A stretch of 64,000 bases of DNA from Bosea vestrisii (GCF_030144325.1 NZ_CP126307.1:1116001-1180000); one strand, 5' to 3'; shown: positions 41,881-50,523, numbered from the stretch's first letter. Notes: generated by a model from the letters alone, not told the origin. Translations and numbers: made by a program.

Positions 41881-42600
41881 TCAAGCCGGCTTGATTGCCA
41901 CGGCCTGCACGCTATAGCCGCCAAACAACCGCGTGGTGCCGCCGATGACGCCGGCCTCGGCACAGAGTCCGGTCACCACCGCGTCGAGATCCTTGCGTGG
42001 CGTGACATGGAACAGTGCCAGCCAACGATTGAGCACCGCTCTGAACGGCGCGGGCAGATTCGCCTGATCGCCGAAATCGACGATGTGCAGCGAGCCACCC
42101 GGCGCGACGACGCGCACGGCCTCGGCGAGCGCCTCCCGCCAGGGCGGGATCATCGAAAGCGCATAGGAGATCACCACCCGCTCGAAGCCGGCGCGACCGA
42201 ACAGTGCCTGCGGATCGAAGCTGGTCGCGTCGGCCTGTGCCAGCGTGATCCGATCGGCGAGCCCCGCCTTCACCACCTGCTCGCGCGCCGTGCGCAACAT
42301 CTCTTCGGAGACGTCGAGCCCGTAGCAACGCGCCTGCGGATAGCGCCGCGCGATCTTGATCAGGTTGCGCCCGGTGCCGCAGCCGATCTCCAGCACCGCG
42401 CCGCCCGGCGGCGGCTTCAACTCCGCGATCAGCCCATCGCGCCCGAGCAGGTAGAACTTCCGGGTCGCGTCGTAGATGTGCCGCTGGAAGCGATACATCT
42501 GGTCCATCAGACCGGCGGCGTCCGTCCCGCTGCCTGAGCTGGATGCGAAAAAATGGGAACCGGTTTTTCGCTTAGATCCAGCTCCAGACTCGTCGATCAC
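41881..42600 (-). CDS. btaB: BtaB, betaine-lipid SAM-dependent N-methyltransferase
   Basis: A 239-residue methyltransferase that adds three methyl groups to diacylglyceryl-homoserine to make DGTS, a phosphorus-free betaine lipid. The SAM motif is VLEIGCGTGRN, and LMDQMYRFQRHIYDATRKFYLLGRD is the BtaB N-terminal block. The GTG start overlaps the btaA stop (GTGA), which indicates coupling. Residues about 6-20 (roughly AGSKRKTGSHFFASS) come from a 45-base palindromic repeat inserted in frame at 42538-42582. Confidence 0.92.
   Translation of the reverse strand: MIDESGAGSKRKTGSHFFASSSGSGTDAAGLMDQMYRFQRHIYDATRKFYLLGRDGLIAELKPPPGGAVLEIGCGTGRNLIKIARRYPQARCYGLDVSEEMLRTAREQVVKAGLADRITLAQADATSFDPQALFGRAGFERVVISYALSMIPPWREALAEAVRVVAPGGSLHIVDFGDQANLPAPFRAVLNRWLALFHVTPRKDLDAVVTGLCAEAGVIGGTTRLFGGYSVQAVAIKPA
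42538..42582. repeat. Palindromic element inserted in frame within btaB
   Basis: The outer arms GCTGGAT and ATCCAGC enclose an inner GCGAAAAA / TTTTTCGC hairpin. The architecture matches the elements at 1247-1292 and 29173-29216. The length is 45 bases, exactly 15 codons, and it lies just inside the start of btaB without breaking the frame. Confidence 0.75.
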
Positions 42601-43847
42601 GCGGCCATCCTGCGAACGTAGAGATGGAAGGCGCCGTAGATGGAGGAGCGGTCGCGGGCGCCGAGCTCGCGGCTGCGCGCCTCGTCATAATGCCATTGCG
42701 ACAGGATCGCCTCCGGCACGCGGCCGGGCAGCAGGCGTTCGTCGGCAGCCGTGCGGAAGATCGCGCGCGCGCCGGGCGCAGCGCTGCGGGTCACTTGAGT
42801 CCACAGCGCCGTCAGCTCGGCGTCGTTCATCCAGTCCTGCGCATCGAGCAGCACGAAGCCGTTACAGCTCTCGGCCGGCTGCTTTTCGAGGAAGGTGGTG
42901 ATCGCGCTCTGATGATAGGCGACTCTGGTTGCGCGGGCCCGCACCGTCTCGAAGTTACCCTGCTCCAGATAGGGCGGCACCGCCGCGTCCGGCTCCGGCC
43001 CGTAGCCGCGGCCGAAGGCCTGCCAGGCGAAGTAGTTGGTCTTGAGGTCGAAGCCGCAAGCGAGCCGCTCCAGCCGGTGGCGCAGGACCGCGCGGATCCC
43101 GGCGTCGCCATCGGCGGCCAGCGCCTTGTACTGGGCCGGCGGGATGCCGAGCCCGTAGAGCGAAGCCGGCTGGCGCACGAGCCAGCGCACCAGCCTCTTG
43201 TCGAAGACCGGCGCCAGATGCTGCTCGAACAGCGCCCGCTGCTCCTCCATCGTCTTCGCCTGCAGCATGACCCTGGGGTCGCAGCCGAGCCGACGGGCAA
43301 GAAAGTGCCCCGTGCCGATAAAGCGGCCGAGCAGACCGTAGCGGTAGAAATTACGGGCGAAGAGCTCGATCCGTCGGCGACCGACGAGGTTGCGCCCCTC
43401 CCAATAGGCCCGGCTGACCGCGTCCAGCCGTGGCCCGATCAGCTGGTCATAGGTCTCGACATTGGCCTTCGACTGCGCCTGCCCGAAGAAGCGGCGGAAA
43501 GTCGGATGGTCGTCGATCTCGGCCAGTGCCGCGAGCTTGAGATGGCCAAGCGCGATATGTGCGCCGTTGAGATCAATCGCACTGATCTTCGCCGGATCGG
43601 CGGTGAGATAGGAGAGGATGTTGCAGGAGCCCGAGGCGATGGCGACGAGATGATCGTCCGGCTGCAGCGCCAGCGCCTCCATGTCGACGACCGGATCTTC
43701 CCAGATCTGCGGGTAGACTAGGCCGGAGAAGGCGAGCGTGAACATCCGTTCAAGCAGGCCGGCACGCGAGAGCGGCTTGCTGCGGTGGACGGCGGTGGTC
43801 AGGCCGAGATTCGTGGTGCGCTTCACCGCGCGGATCGTCTGCGTCAC
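42597..43847 (-). CDS. btaA: BtaA, SAM:diacylglycerol 3-amino-3-carboxypropyltransferase
   Basis: A 416-residue DUF3419 enzyme that transfers the aminocarboxypropyl group of SAM to diacylglycerol, the first step of DGTS betaine-lipid synthesis. LAFSGLVYPQIWEDPVVDMEAL and LVAIASGSCNILSYL (SAM-binding) mark the N-terminal part. ISAIDLNGAHIALGHLKLAAL follows. The GTG start (VTQTIRAVKR) has GAGG five bases upstream; the open frame continues 5' without homology. It is operonic with btaB. In other rhizobia the pair is induced by phosphate starvation; no Pho box is evident here. Confidence 0.93.
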   Translation of the reverse strand: MTQTIRAVKRTTNLGLTTAVHRSKPLSRAGLLERMFTLAFSGLVYPQIWEDPVVDMEALALQPDDHLVAIASGSCNILSYLTADPAKISAIDLNGAHIALGHLKLAALAEIDDHPTFRRFFGQAQSKANVETYDQLIGPRLDAVSRAYWEGRNLVGRRRIELFARNFYRYGLLGRFIGTGHFLARRLGCDPRVMLQAKTMEEQRALFEQHLAPVFDKRLVRWLVRQPASLYGLGIPPAQYKALAADGDAGIRAVLRHRLERLACGFDLKTNYFAWQAFGRGYGPEPDAAVPPYLEQGNFETVRARATRVAYHQSAITTFLEKQPAESCNGFVLLDAQDWMNDAELTALWTQVTRSAAPGARAIFRTAADERLLPGRVPEAILSQWHYDEARSRELGARDRSSIYGAFHLYVRRMAA

Positions 43848-44053
43848 GAGGCCCTCGTCTGCGCCCGTTGCGATGGCGAGCCGACTAGAGGAGTCGCGTG
43901 ACGGTTGGGTGACGCGGCAGGTGGGCAGAGAAGAGACGGGTCGCCGTCGAACGCAAACGTGAAACAGGCCACATTGCGTGAGGATGAAATCAGGAAGACA
44001 AATCCCCATATCCTGCGCGACAATCCCGACAAGACAGCACAAAGGAGCCTCGC

Positions 44054-44494
44054 ATGGGCCTGATGGATCTGTTTGCCAAAACCGAAAAGCCGGAGCGCGA
44101 CTTCCCCTTCCAGCTCAGCGATGCTGAGTGGCGCGCGAAGCTGACGCCGGAGCAGTACCAGGTGCTGCGCGGCCACGGCACCGAGCGGGCCGGCTCCTGC
44201 GCGCTGAACTTCGAGAAGCGCGCCGGCACCTTCTCCTGCGCCGGCTGCGGCCAGAAGCTGTTCAGGTCGCACAAGAAATTCGAGAGCGGCACCGGCTGGC
44301 CGAGCTTCGACCAGCCATTGGAGGGCGCAGTCGAGGAGAGCGAGGACGGCAGCTTCGGCATGCGCCGGGTCGAGGTGCACTGCGCCAATTGCGGCGGCCA
44401 TCTCGGCCACGTCTTCCCCGACGGCCCGCCCCCAACCGGCCTGCGCTACTGCATCAATGGCGTCGCGATGGATTTCGAGGCGGAAGCGGGCTGA
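44054..44494 (+). CDS. msrB: Peptide-methionine (R)-S-oxide reductase
   Basis: A 146-residue repair enzyme that reduces methionine-R-sulfoxide. The zinc site has Cys62, Cys65, Cys110 and Cys113 (CAGC and CANC). The catalytic Cys133 is in LRYCING. GTGWPSFDQPL and GGHLGHVFPDGP are family motifs. The sequence after the catalytic Cys is ING rather than the common INS. It is divergent from btaA. A long inverted repeat lies just after its stop. Confidence 0.95.
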   Translation: MGLMDLFAKTEKPERDFPFQLSDAEWRAKLTPEQYQVLRGHGTERAGSCALNFEKRAGTFSCAGCGQKLFRSHKKFESGTGWPSFDQPLEGAVEESEDGSFGMRRVEVHCANCGGHLGHVFPDGPPPTGLRYCINGVAMDFEAEAG

Positions 44495-44518
44495 CCGCGC
44501 TCGTTCAGAGGGAGTGAG

Positions 44519-44678
44519 GCGCGGGGAACCCCTCTCCTGGAAGGAGAGGGGCAGGGGTGAGGTGTTCGGACTGGAAACGTTAGCCTGAACCCGACCGCGC
44601 GGTGAGCGCTCGCGGAACTGGTCAAATAGCCTACACCTCACCCTGCCCTCTCCTTCCAGGAGAGGGTTCCCCGCGCTG
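44519..44678. repeat. Long imperfect inverted repeat (160 bp), copy A
   Basis: The ends read GCGCGGGGAACC and GGTTCCCCGCGC. They are followed inward by CTCTCCTGGAAGGAGAGGG and CCCTCTCCTTCCAGGAGAG, and then GGTGAGGTGT and ACACCTCACC. The centre (TTCGGACTGGAAACG to ACTGGTCAAATAGC) is less complementary. It is closely related to the copy at 55551-55709. It lies between the stop codons of convergent msrB and the acyl-CoA dehydrogenase gene. Confidence 0.85.
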
Positions 44679-44686
44679 TCCGAGCC

Positions 44687-46327
44687 TCAAACCTCCGGCA
44701 CCGCCCGCCGCGCCAACGTCGCCGCATCAACCGCCAGCGGCAGGTCGCCGAAATGGCCCGACCAATGCCCGCCGAGCCGCGTCGCCACAAAGGCATCGGC
44801 GACCGCATGCGGGGCGTGGCGGATCAGCAGTGCGCCCTGCAGCATCAGCGCCAGCCGCTCGGTCAGCAGACGCGCCTGGCCTTCATGGCGGATGAGCTCA
44901 TGCAGGTCTGTGTCCAGCACTTGCACTGCTGCGTCGTAGCGCCGGTCCTGCCCTGAAACTGCATGGAATTCGGCGCGCAGCGCCTGCAGCGAGCCCGGCT
45001 CGCGTTCCAGCGAGCGCAGCACGTCGAGGCAGATGACGTTGCCCGAACCCTCCCAGACCGAATTCAGCGGCGCCTCGCGATAATGGCGCGCCATCGGGTT
45101 CTCCTCGATGAAGCCGTTGCCGCCATGGCATTCCAGCGCCTCGACCACGACGGCCGGCGTGCGCTTCGCCACCCAGTATTTCGCCAGTGGCGCGCCGATC
45201 CGGGCCAGCAGCTTCTCGCTCTCCGACTGCTCCTGCCGGTCGACCGCGGCAAAGAGCCGGAAGGCGAGCCAAGCGGCGGCCTCCGCCTCGATGGCGAGGT
45301 CGGCGAGGACGTTCTGCATGATCGGCTGGTCGATCAGCAGGCGCTGGAAAGCGGTGCGGTGCTGGGCGTGATGGCCGGCGAGCATCACCGCCTGCCGCAT
45401 CAAACCGGCGGACGCGGCGGCGATGTCGAGCCGCGTATTGTGGTTCATCGACAGGCCGGTGCGCAGGCCCCGGCCGGGATCGCCGAGCATATGGCCGATC
45501 GCGCCGCGAAACTCGACCTCGGAGGAGGCGTTCGAGCGGTTGCCGCATTTGTCCTTGAGGCGCTGGATCGCGATGCCATTGCGCTCGCCATCCGGCCGCC
45601 AGCCCGGCACGACGAAGCAGGAAATGCCCTCTTCATTACGCGCCAGCGTCAGGAAGAGGTCGGAATGCGGCACCGAGAAGAACCATTTCTGCCCATGCAG
45701 CGAATAGGTGCCGTCGCGGTTGTCATAGGCGATGGTCTGGATTTGGCGCAGGTCCGAGCCGCCTTGCGTCTCGGTCATCGCCATGCCGACGGTCGCCCCT
45801 AGCTTGCCCGCGGCAGGCCCCTGGCGCTTGTCGTAATTCTTCGAGGAGATCAACGCGCCCCACTGCGCCCAGAGCGCCCGGTCCTGCTTCAGCACCGGGA
45901 TGGCCGAATAGGTCATCGAGATCGGGCAGCAGATGCCGCTCTCGCAGCCATACCAGAGATATTGCAAGGCAGCCCGCGCCACCTGCGCCCCCGGCCCCGG
46001 CTTGTTCCAGGCGAGCGCATGCGTCTCCTGGCCGATGGCGCGGGTCATCAGCGCGTGCCAGGCCGGGTGGAATTCGATCTCATCGAGCCGGTTGCCGAAG
46101 CGGTCATGGCTGCGCAATTCCGGCCCGTGCCGGTTGGCGAGCCGCGCCATCTCGATCGTCTCGGCTGCGCCGACCGTCCGCCCTGCCTCGTGCAGCCGCT
46201 CATCGGCCCAGCCCGCATCGAAAGCGGCGACCGCCGCCCTCAGCACCGGATCGGCGGCGTAGGCGTCGTAGTCCTGCAGCGGCGGCACCTGATTGGTGAC
46301 CTGATGGGCGTGCGATGCCTGGGCCAT
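44687..46327 (-). CDS. AidB-like acyl-CoA dehydrogenase family protein
   Basis: A 546-residue flavoprotein of the AidB branch. MAMTETQGGSDLRQIQT is the FAD-binding MTE motif. NRSNASSEVEF, LSMNHNTRLDIAAASAG and ALECHGGNGFIEENPMARHYRE match AidB. E. coli AidB is part of the adaptive response to alkylation and binds DNA, but its enzymatic role is unclear. The catalytic-base region has NSVWEGSGNV as in the AidB group. The start MAQASHAHQV is chosen over an upstream in-frame ATG. It converges with msrB. Confidence 0.9.
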   Translation of the reverse strand: MAQASHAHQVTNQVPPLQDYDAYAADPVLRAAVAAFDAGWADERLHEAGRTVGAAETIEMARLANRHGPELRSHDRFGNRLDEIEFHPAWHALMTRAIGQETHALAWNKPGPGAQVARAALQYLWYGCESGICCPISMTYSAIPVLKQDRALWAQWGALISSKNYDKRQGPAAGKLGATVGMAMTETQGGSDLRQIQTIAYDNRDGTYSLHGQKWFFSVPHSDLFLTLARNEEGISCFVVPGWRPDGERNGIAIQRLKDKCGNRSNASSEVEFRGAIGHMLGDPGRGLRTGLSMNHNTRLDIAAASAGLMRQAVMLAGHHAQHRTAFQRLLIDQPIMQNVLADLAIEAEAAAWLAFRLFAAVDRQEQSESEKLLARIGAPLAKYWVAKRTPAVVVEALECHGGNGFIEENPMARHYREAPLNSVWEGSGNVICLDVLRSLEREPGSLQALRAEFHAVSGQDRRYDAAVQVLDTDLHELIRHEGQARLLTERLALMLQGALLIRHAPHAVADAFVATRLGGHWSGHFGDLPLAVDAATLARRAVPEV

Positions 46328-46479
46328 GAGCTTCCCTTCCAATCCGCGAACCGCCCCGTCATTAACCACCAACCTATGCCGGCGCCCCGGAATTGCGAAC
46401 CTGCCCGATTGCCGCCCGAGTTCTCCCGGCACCTCGCCGCGCGCGCCGCCATCGGCGCGGGCCTACGGAGAGCCTTCAC

Positions 46480-47406
46480 GTGCTGCGACGCGCCCTGAGT
46501 ACCCTGGTCATCACATTCACCGCCGGCTTGAGCCTCGGCGTCATCCCGGCAAAAGCCCAGCCCCAATCGGCGGTGAAGATACAGCCGGGCGAAGGCCGCC
46601 CCTATGAGATCGCCGACAGCGAGGTCTGGGACGTGCCTGATCCGGTCTCAGGCCGGGGCTATCAAGTCTTCGTCGCCCTGCCGCCGTCCTACGGGAAGGA
46701 GCCGCAGCGGAAATATCCCGTGCTCTACGTCACCGACGCCGACTATGCCTTCCCGATCATCCGCCAGATCAGCCGTCGCCTGAATCTCGATGGCCCCAAG
46801 GTCGAGGAATTCATCTTGGTCGGCCTGTCCTATGCCAAGGGCGAAGACGGCACGGTCAGCCGCCGGCGCGACTACACGCCGACGCCGAACGGGCCGAGCA
46901 CTGCACCATCAGGCGCGATCCATGGCCAAGGCCAAGCCTACCAGACCTATCTGCGCGATCAGGTGAAGCCGTTCATCGCACAGCGCTACCGCACCGATCC
47001 GGCGAGAGCGCTCTTTCTCGGGCACTCCTACGGGTCGTTGCTCGGCGCGCAAATCCTCTTCACCGAGCCCGGCCTGTTCAGCGGCTACGTCCTCGGCAGC
47101 CCGTCGCTCTGGTACGACAAACGCCACACCCTGGGCCTGGAGGCGAGCTATGCCGCCAAGAACCGCGATCTGCCAGCCAAGGTCTTCCTCTATGTCGGCG
47201 AGTACGAGGCGCAGCGTAAAGGCGACCGGCGCTACAGCCAGAGCGTCGACATGGTCGCCGACAACCGGACCCTGGAAGAAGCCTTGCGCGGCCGGAAGTA
47301 TCCGGGCCTGAGCGTGAAATCGGTGGTCCTGAACGACGAGGATCACCTCTCCGTCGCACCGCGCGGCTTCACGCAGGGACTAAGATATCTCCTGCCAGCG
47401 CGTTGA
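46480..47406 (+). CDS. Secreted esterase-like alpha/beta hydrolase
   Basis: A 308-residue exported hydrolase of the putative esterase family (enterochelin esterase/IroE-like). A signal peptide (about 1-27) ends near IPAKAQ. The fold shows YPVLYVTDADYAFPI, the oxyanion region and the nucleophile elbow GHSYGS with Ser, then YVLGSPSLWYD. A late Asp/His pair is in EYEAQRKGD and DEDHLSV. The GTG start has GGAGAG six bases upstream. The substrate is unknown. It could act on a siderophore ester or another ester, but no iron genes are adjacent. Confidence 0.82.
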   Translation: MLRRALSTLVITFTAGLSLGVIPAKAQPQSAVKIQPGEGRPYEIADSEVWDVPDPVSGRGYQVFVALPPSYGKEPQRKYPVLYVTDADYAFPIIRQISRRLNLDGPKVEEFILVGLSYAKGEDGTVSRRRDYTPTPNGPSTAPSGAIHGQGQAYQTYLRDQVKPFIAQRYRTDPARALFLGHSYGSLLGAQILFTEPGLFSGYVLGSPSLWYDKRHTLGLEASYAAKNRDLPAKVFLYVGEYEAQRKGDRRYSQSVDMVADNRTLEEALRGRKYPGLSVKSVVLNDEDHLSVAPRGFTQGLRYLLPAR

Positions 47407-47526
47407 CGCAGCCGGGTTTACAATGACCCGCTCGCCATCGCGGAAAACCATCCGTGATGGCGAGCAATCCGCGGCACCTACCCCTATATTGACCGTGAAC
47501 GAATCACGATCACGCAAGCAGATCCC

Positions 47527-49899
47527 TTGTCCGACAACACCACCTCCGCCCCCCTGCCCCGCCCCGGCGGCCTCGCATCGCGCGCGGCGGCGCAGCCGGC
47601 GGCCGGCTATCTCCAGGGGCTCAATCCGGAGCAGCGCCTGGCGGTCGAGGCGACCGACGGCCCCGTGCTGGTGCTGGCCGGCGCCGGCACCGGCAAGACC
47701 CGCGTGCTCACCACCCGCATCGCCCATCTGATCGCGACCAACCGCGCCTTTCCCTCGCAGATCCTCTCGGTGACCTTCACCAACAAGGCGGCGCGCGAGA
47801 TGAAGGAGCGCGTCGCCCATCTCGTCGGGCCCGTTGCCGAGGGCATGCCCTGGCTCGGCACCTTCCACTCGATCTCGGCCAAGCTGTTGCGCCGCCATGC
47901 CGAGCTGGTCGATCTGCGCTCCGATTTCACCATCCTCGACACCGACGACCAGATCCGCCTGATGAAGCAGGTGATCCAGGCGGAAGGGATCGACGAGAAG
48001 CGCTGGCCCGGCCGCATGCTGGCGGGCTTCATCGACAGCTGGAAGAACCGCGGTCTTTCGCCCAAGGACGTGCCGCCGGGCGAATCCGGCGTCTTCGCCT
48101 CCGGCAAGGGCGGCAAGCTCTATGCCGCCTATCAGGACCGGCTGAAAACGCTGAACGCCGTCGATTTCGGCGATCTCCTGCTGCATTGCCTGACGCTGTT
48201 CCGCGAGCATCCGGAGCTGCTGGCGAGCTATCACGAGCGCTTCCGCTACATCCTCGTCGACGAGTACCAGGACACCAACGTCGCCCAGTATCTCTGGCTG
48301 CGCCTCCTGGCACAGGGCCGGCGCAACATCGCCTGCGTCGGCGACGACGACCAGTCGATCTATGGCTGGCGCGGCGCCGAGGTCGACAACATCCTGCGCT
48401 TCGAGCACGATTTTCCGGGCGCGACCGTGGTCCGGCTCGAGCGCAACTACCGCTCGACCGGCCATATCCTCGCCACCGCCGCCAAGCTGATCGCCCGCAA
48501 CGAGGGCCGCCTCGGCAAGACCTTGCGCACCGAGGACGAGCCCGGCGAGAAGGTCACCATCACCGGCGCCTGGGACAGCCAGGAGGAGGCCCGCCTGATC
48601 TCCGACGAGGTCGAGGCGATGCAGTCCAAGGGCGAGAACCTCGCCGAGGTCGCGATCCTCGTCCGCATCTCCGCGCAGATGCGCGAGATCGAGGAGCGGC
48701 TCATCCATGTCGGCGTGCCTTATCGCGTCATCGGCGGCCCGCGCTTCTACGAGCGCGCCGAGATCCGCGACGCCATGGCCTATCTGCGCTGCGTCGTGAG
48801 CCCCACGGACGATCTCGCCTTCGAGCGCATCGTCAACGTGCCCAAGCGCGGCCTCGGCGACGCCACCATCCAGCTGCTGCACAACCACGCCCGGGCGACC
48901 GGCTTCTCGCTGATGCAATCGGCGCGAGCCGTGGTCGAAACCGAGGAATTGAAGCCCAAGGCCCGCACAACGCTGCGCGAGCTGGTCGAGGCCTTCGCCC
49001 GCTGGCAGGCAAAGGCCGAGGCGATGCAGCAGGGCGAGCTCGCGGAGCTGGTGCTGGAGGAGAGCGGCTACACCGAGATGTGGCAGAAGGACCGCTCGGC
49101 CGACGCCGCCGGGCGCCTGGAAAACCTCAAGGAGCTGGTCCGCTCGCTCGACGAATTCCCCGACCTGCCGGCCTTCCTCGAACACGTCTCGCTGGTGATG
49201 GACGCCGATAGCGGCGATGGCGGGGCGCGCGTCTCGATCATGACGCTGCACGCCGCCAAGGGGCTGGAGTTCGACACCGTCTTCCTGCCCGGCTGGGAGG
49301 AAGGGCTGTTCCCGAGCCAGCGCGCGCTCGACGAGAACGGCCGCGCCGGGCTGGAGGAGGAACGCCGCCTCGCCCATGTCGGCCTGACCCGCGCCCGCAA
49401 GCGGCTGAAACTGTTCTTCGCCTCGAACCGCCGCATCCACGGCCTCTGGCAGTCGAGCCTGCCCTCGCGCTTCATCGACGAACTGCCGGAGGAGCATGTC
49501 GAGGTCGTCCAGGCGCCCACCGCCTACAGCCAGGGCGGCTACGGCGCCTCGCGCTTCGAGCGCATGGAAAGCTTCGGCTCGTCCTACCAGACGCCGGGCT
49601 GGCAGCGTGCGCAGGAGAACAAGGCCAAGTTCAATTCGGGTGGCGGCTCGGGCTTCTCCGACGCCGGCCAGCGTGGCTTCGGCTCGGGTGGCGGCCGCCA
49701 GCGCGGCCCGATGCTGATCGAGGGCGAGCTGACGGCGAAATCGACGGGAACCTCGGCCTTCGACCCCGGCGCACGCGTCTTCCACGTCAAGTTCGGCCCC
49801 GGCTCGGTCGCCAGCGTCGACGGCAACAAGCTGACCGTCGATTTCGACAAGGCCGGCAGGAAAATGGTGCTGGACAGCTTCGTCCAGAAGTCGGGATAG
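47527..49899 (+). CDS. uvrD: UvrD/PcrA-type ATP-dependent DNA helicase
   Basis: A superfamily 1A 3'-5' helicase of 790 residues that acts in nucleotide excision repair and replication fork processing. The Q motif is LNPEQRLAVEATDG, motif I is VLAGAGTGKTRVL (about 48-60), motif Ia SVTFTNKAAREMKER, motif II LVDEYQDTN, motif III GDDDQSIYGWRGA, and motifs V/VI VSIMTLHAAKGLEFDTVF and ERRLAHVGLTRARKRL. The C-terminal Gly-rich linker and Tudor-like end (VFHVKFGPGSVASVDGNKLTVDF) are typical of PcrA. It has a TTG start. Confidence 0.95.
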   Translation: MSDNTTSAPLPRPGGLASRAAAQPAAGYLQGLNPEQRLAVEATDGPVLVLAGAGTGKTRVLTTRIAHLIATNRAFPSQILSVTFTNKAAREMKERVAHLVGPVAEGMPWLGTFHSISAKLLRRHAELVDLRSDFTILDTDDQIRLMKQVIQAEGIDEKRWPGRMLAGFIDSWKNRGLSPKDVPPGESGVFASGKGGKLYAAYQDRLKTLNAVDFGDLLLHCLTLFREHPELLASYHERFRYILVDEYQDTNVAQYLWLRLLAQGRRNIACVGDDDQSIYGWRGAEVDNILRFEHDFPGATVVRLERNYRSTGHILATAAKLIARNEGRLGKTLRTEDEPGEKVTITGAWDSQEEARLISDEVEAMQSKGENLAEVAILVRISAQMREIEERLIHVGVPYRVIGGPRFYERAEIRDAMAYLRCVVSPTDDLAFERIVNVPKRGLGDATIQLLHNHARATGFSLMQSARAVVETEELKPKARTTLRELVEAFARWQAKAEAMQQGELAELVLEESGYTEMWQKDRSADAAGRLENLKELVRSLDEFPDLPAFLEHVSLVMDADSGDGGARVSIMTLHAAKGLEFDTVFLPGWEEGLFPSQRALDENGRAGLEEERRLAHVGLTRARKRLKLFFASNRRIHGLWQSSLPSRFIDELPEEHVEVVQAPTAYSQGGYGASRFERMESFGSSYQTPGWQRAQENKAKFNSGGGSGFSDAGQRGFGSGGGRQRGPMLIEGELTAKSTGTSAFDPGARVFHVKFGPGSVASVDGNKLTVDFDKAGRKMVLDSFVQKSG

Positions 49900-49913
49900 C
49901 GGGTCCACTCATT

Positions 49914-49971
49914 GGGGATAGTTGTCCCTACAATGGGGACAGCTGTCCCCGCTTTAGGGACAACTGTCCGG
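49914..49971. promoter_or_regulatory. Three palindromic operator-like sites with 21-bp spacing
   Basis: GGGGATAGTTGTCCCT (49914-49929), GGGGACAGCTGTCCCC (49935-49950, perfect palindrome) and AGGGACAACTGTCCGG (49956-49971) lie in tandem. Their centres are exactly 21 bases apart (49921.5, 49942.5 and 49963.5), two helical turns. They lie directly upstream of the hicA promoter and after the helicase stop. The third overlaps the -35 region, so binding there would block RNA polymerase. The protein that binds them is unknown; HicB or the HicAB complex is the natural candidate. Confidence 0.7.
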
Positions 49972-49986
49972 GAATGTTCATATAAC
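49957..49986 (+). promoter_or_regulatory. Probable hicAB promoter
   Basis: TATAAC at 49981-49986 is a good -10 element. A -35 match (GGACAA, 49958-49963) lies 17 bases upstream within the third palindrome. Initiation would be near 49993, about 29 bases before the hicA ATG. Confidence 0.5.
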
Positions 49987-50021
49987 TGGTTCGGTGCTCA
50001 TTCACTTGTTTTGAGGCACCG

Positions 50022-50216
50022 ATGCTCAACAACAGCGCCGACATCATTCGTCGCCTCGAACGCGAGGGCTGGGAATGCGCGCGCATCGCCGGCTCGCACC
50101 ATGTCTTCAAAAAGTCCGGCATACGTGACACTATCGTCGTGCCGCATCCGAAGAAGGCCCTCGGACCCGGCCTAGTGTTGAAGATTTACAAGCAAGCAGG
50201 CTGGCCGCGCGATTGA
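50022..50216 (+). CDS. hicA: HicA mRNA interferase toxin
   Basis: A 64-residue toxin of the HicA (YcfA) family with the double-stranded RNA-binding-like fold. ADIIRRLEREGWECARIAGSH ends in the catalytic His, followed by HVFKKSG and VVPHPKKALGPGLVLKIYKQAG. HicA cleaves mRNA and is neutralised by HicB. The gene is 1 base from hicB and lies downstream of three palindromic sites, a typical toxin-first hicAB order. Confidence 0.93.
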   Translation: MLNNSADIIRRLEREGWECARIAGSHHVFKKSGIRDTIVVPHPKKALGPGLVLKIYKQAGWPRD

Positions 50217-50217
50217 G

Positions 50218-50514
50218 ATGACCCACTACGTCGCCATCATCGAGGATGCCGGTCCCGACCACGCCGTCGGCGTCTGGTTCCCGGACCTGCCCGGCTGCTT
50301 CTCAGCCGGCGACACACTAGACGAAGCGATGGCGAATGCGCCGGAAGCACTGGCGCTCTGGATCGAGTCGATGGTCGGGAACGGCAAGGCAGTTCCGCGT
50401 CCTCGCACGCCTAGCGAGTTGAAGGCCGATCCCGAAGTCGCGGCCGATATGGCGGCCCACGCGATCGCGCTCATTCCAACCCCGCGCCTCGCCTTCCAGC
50501 CGGCGGCGGAATAG
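50218..50514 (+). CDS. hicB: HicB antitoxin
   Basis: A 98-residue antitoxin with the partial RNase H-like HicB domain (about 1-70: HYVAIIEDAGPDHAVGVWFPDLPGCFSAGDTLDEAMANAPEAL). The C-terminal part (about 71-98) is a short helix-like segment, and the ribbon-helix-helix or helix-turn-helix DNA-binding domain of longer HicB proteins is not evident. It pairs with hicA. Confidence 0.9.
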   Translation: MTHYVAIIEDAGPDHAVGVWFPDLPGCFSAGDTLDEAMANAPEALALWIESMVGNGKAVPRPRTPSELKADPEVAADMAAHAIALIPTPRLAFQPAAE

Positions 50515-50523
50515 CACCTACCC

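Noticed and set aside
47380..49908. Open frame of about 840 codons on the minus strand
   Set aside because: It is antisense to the complete UvrD helicase, which shows all SF1 motifs.
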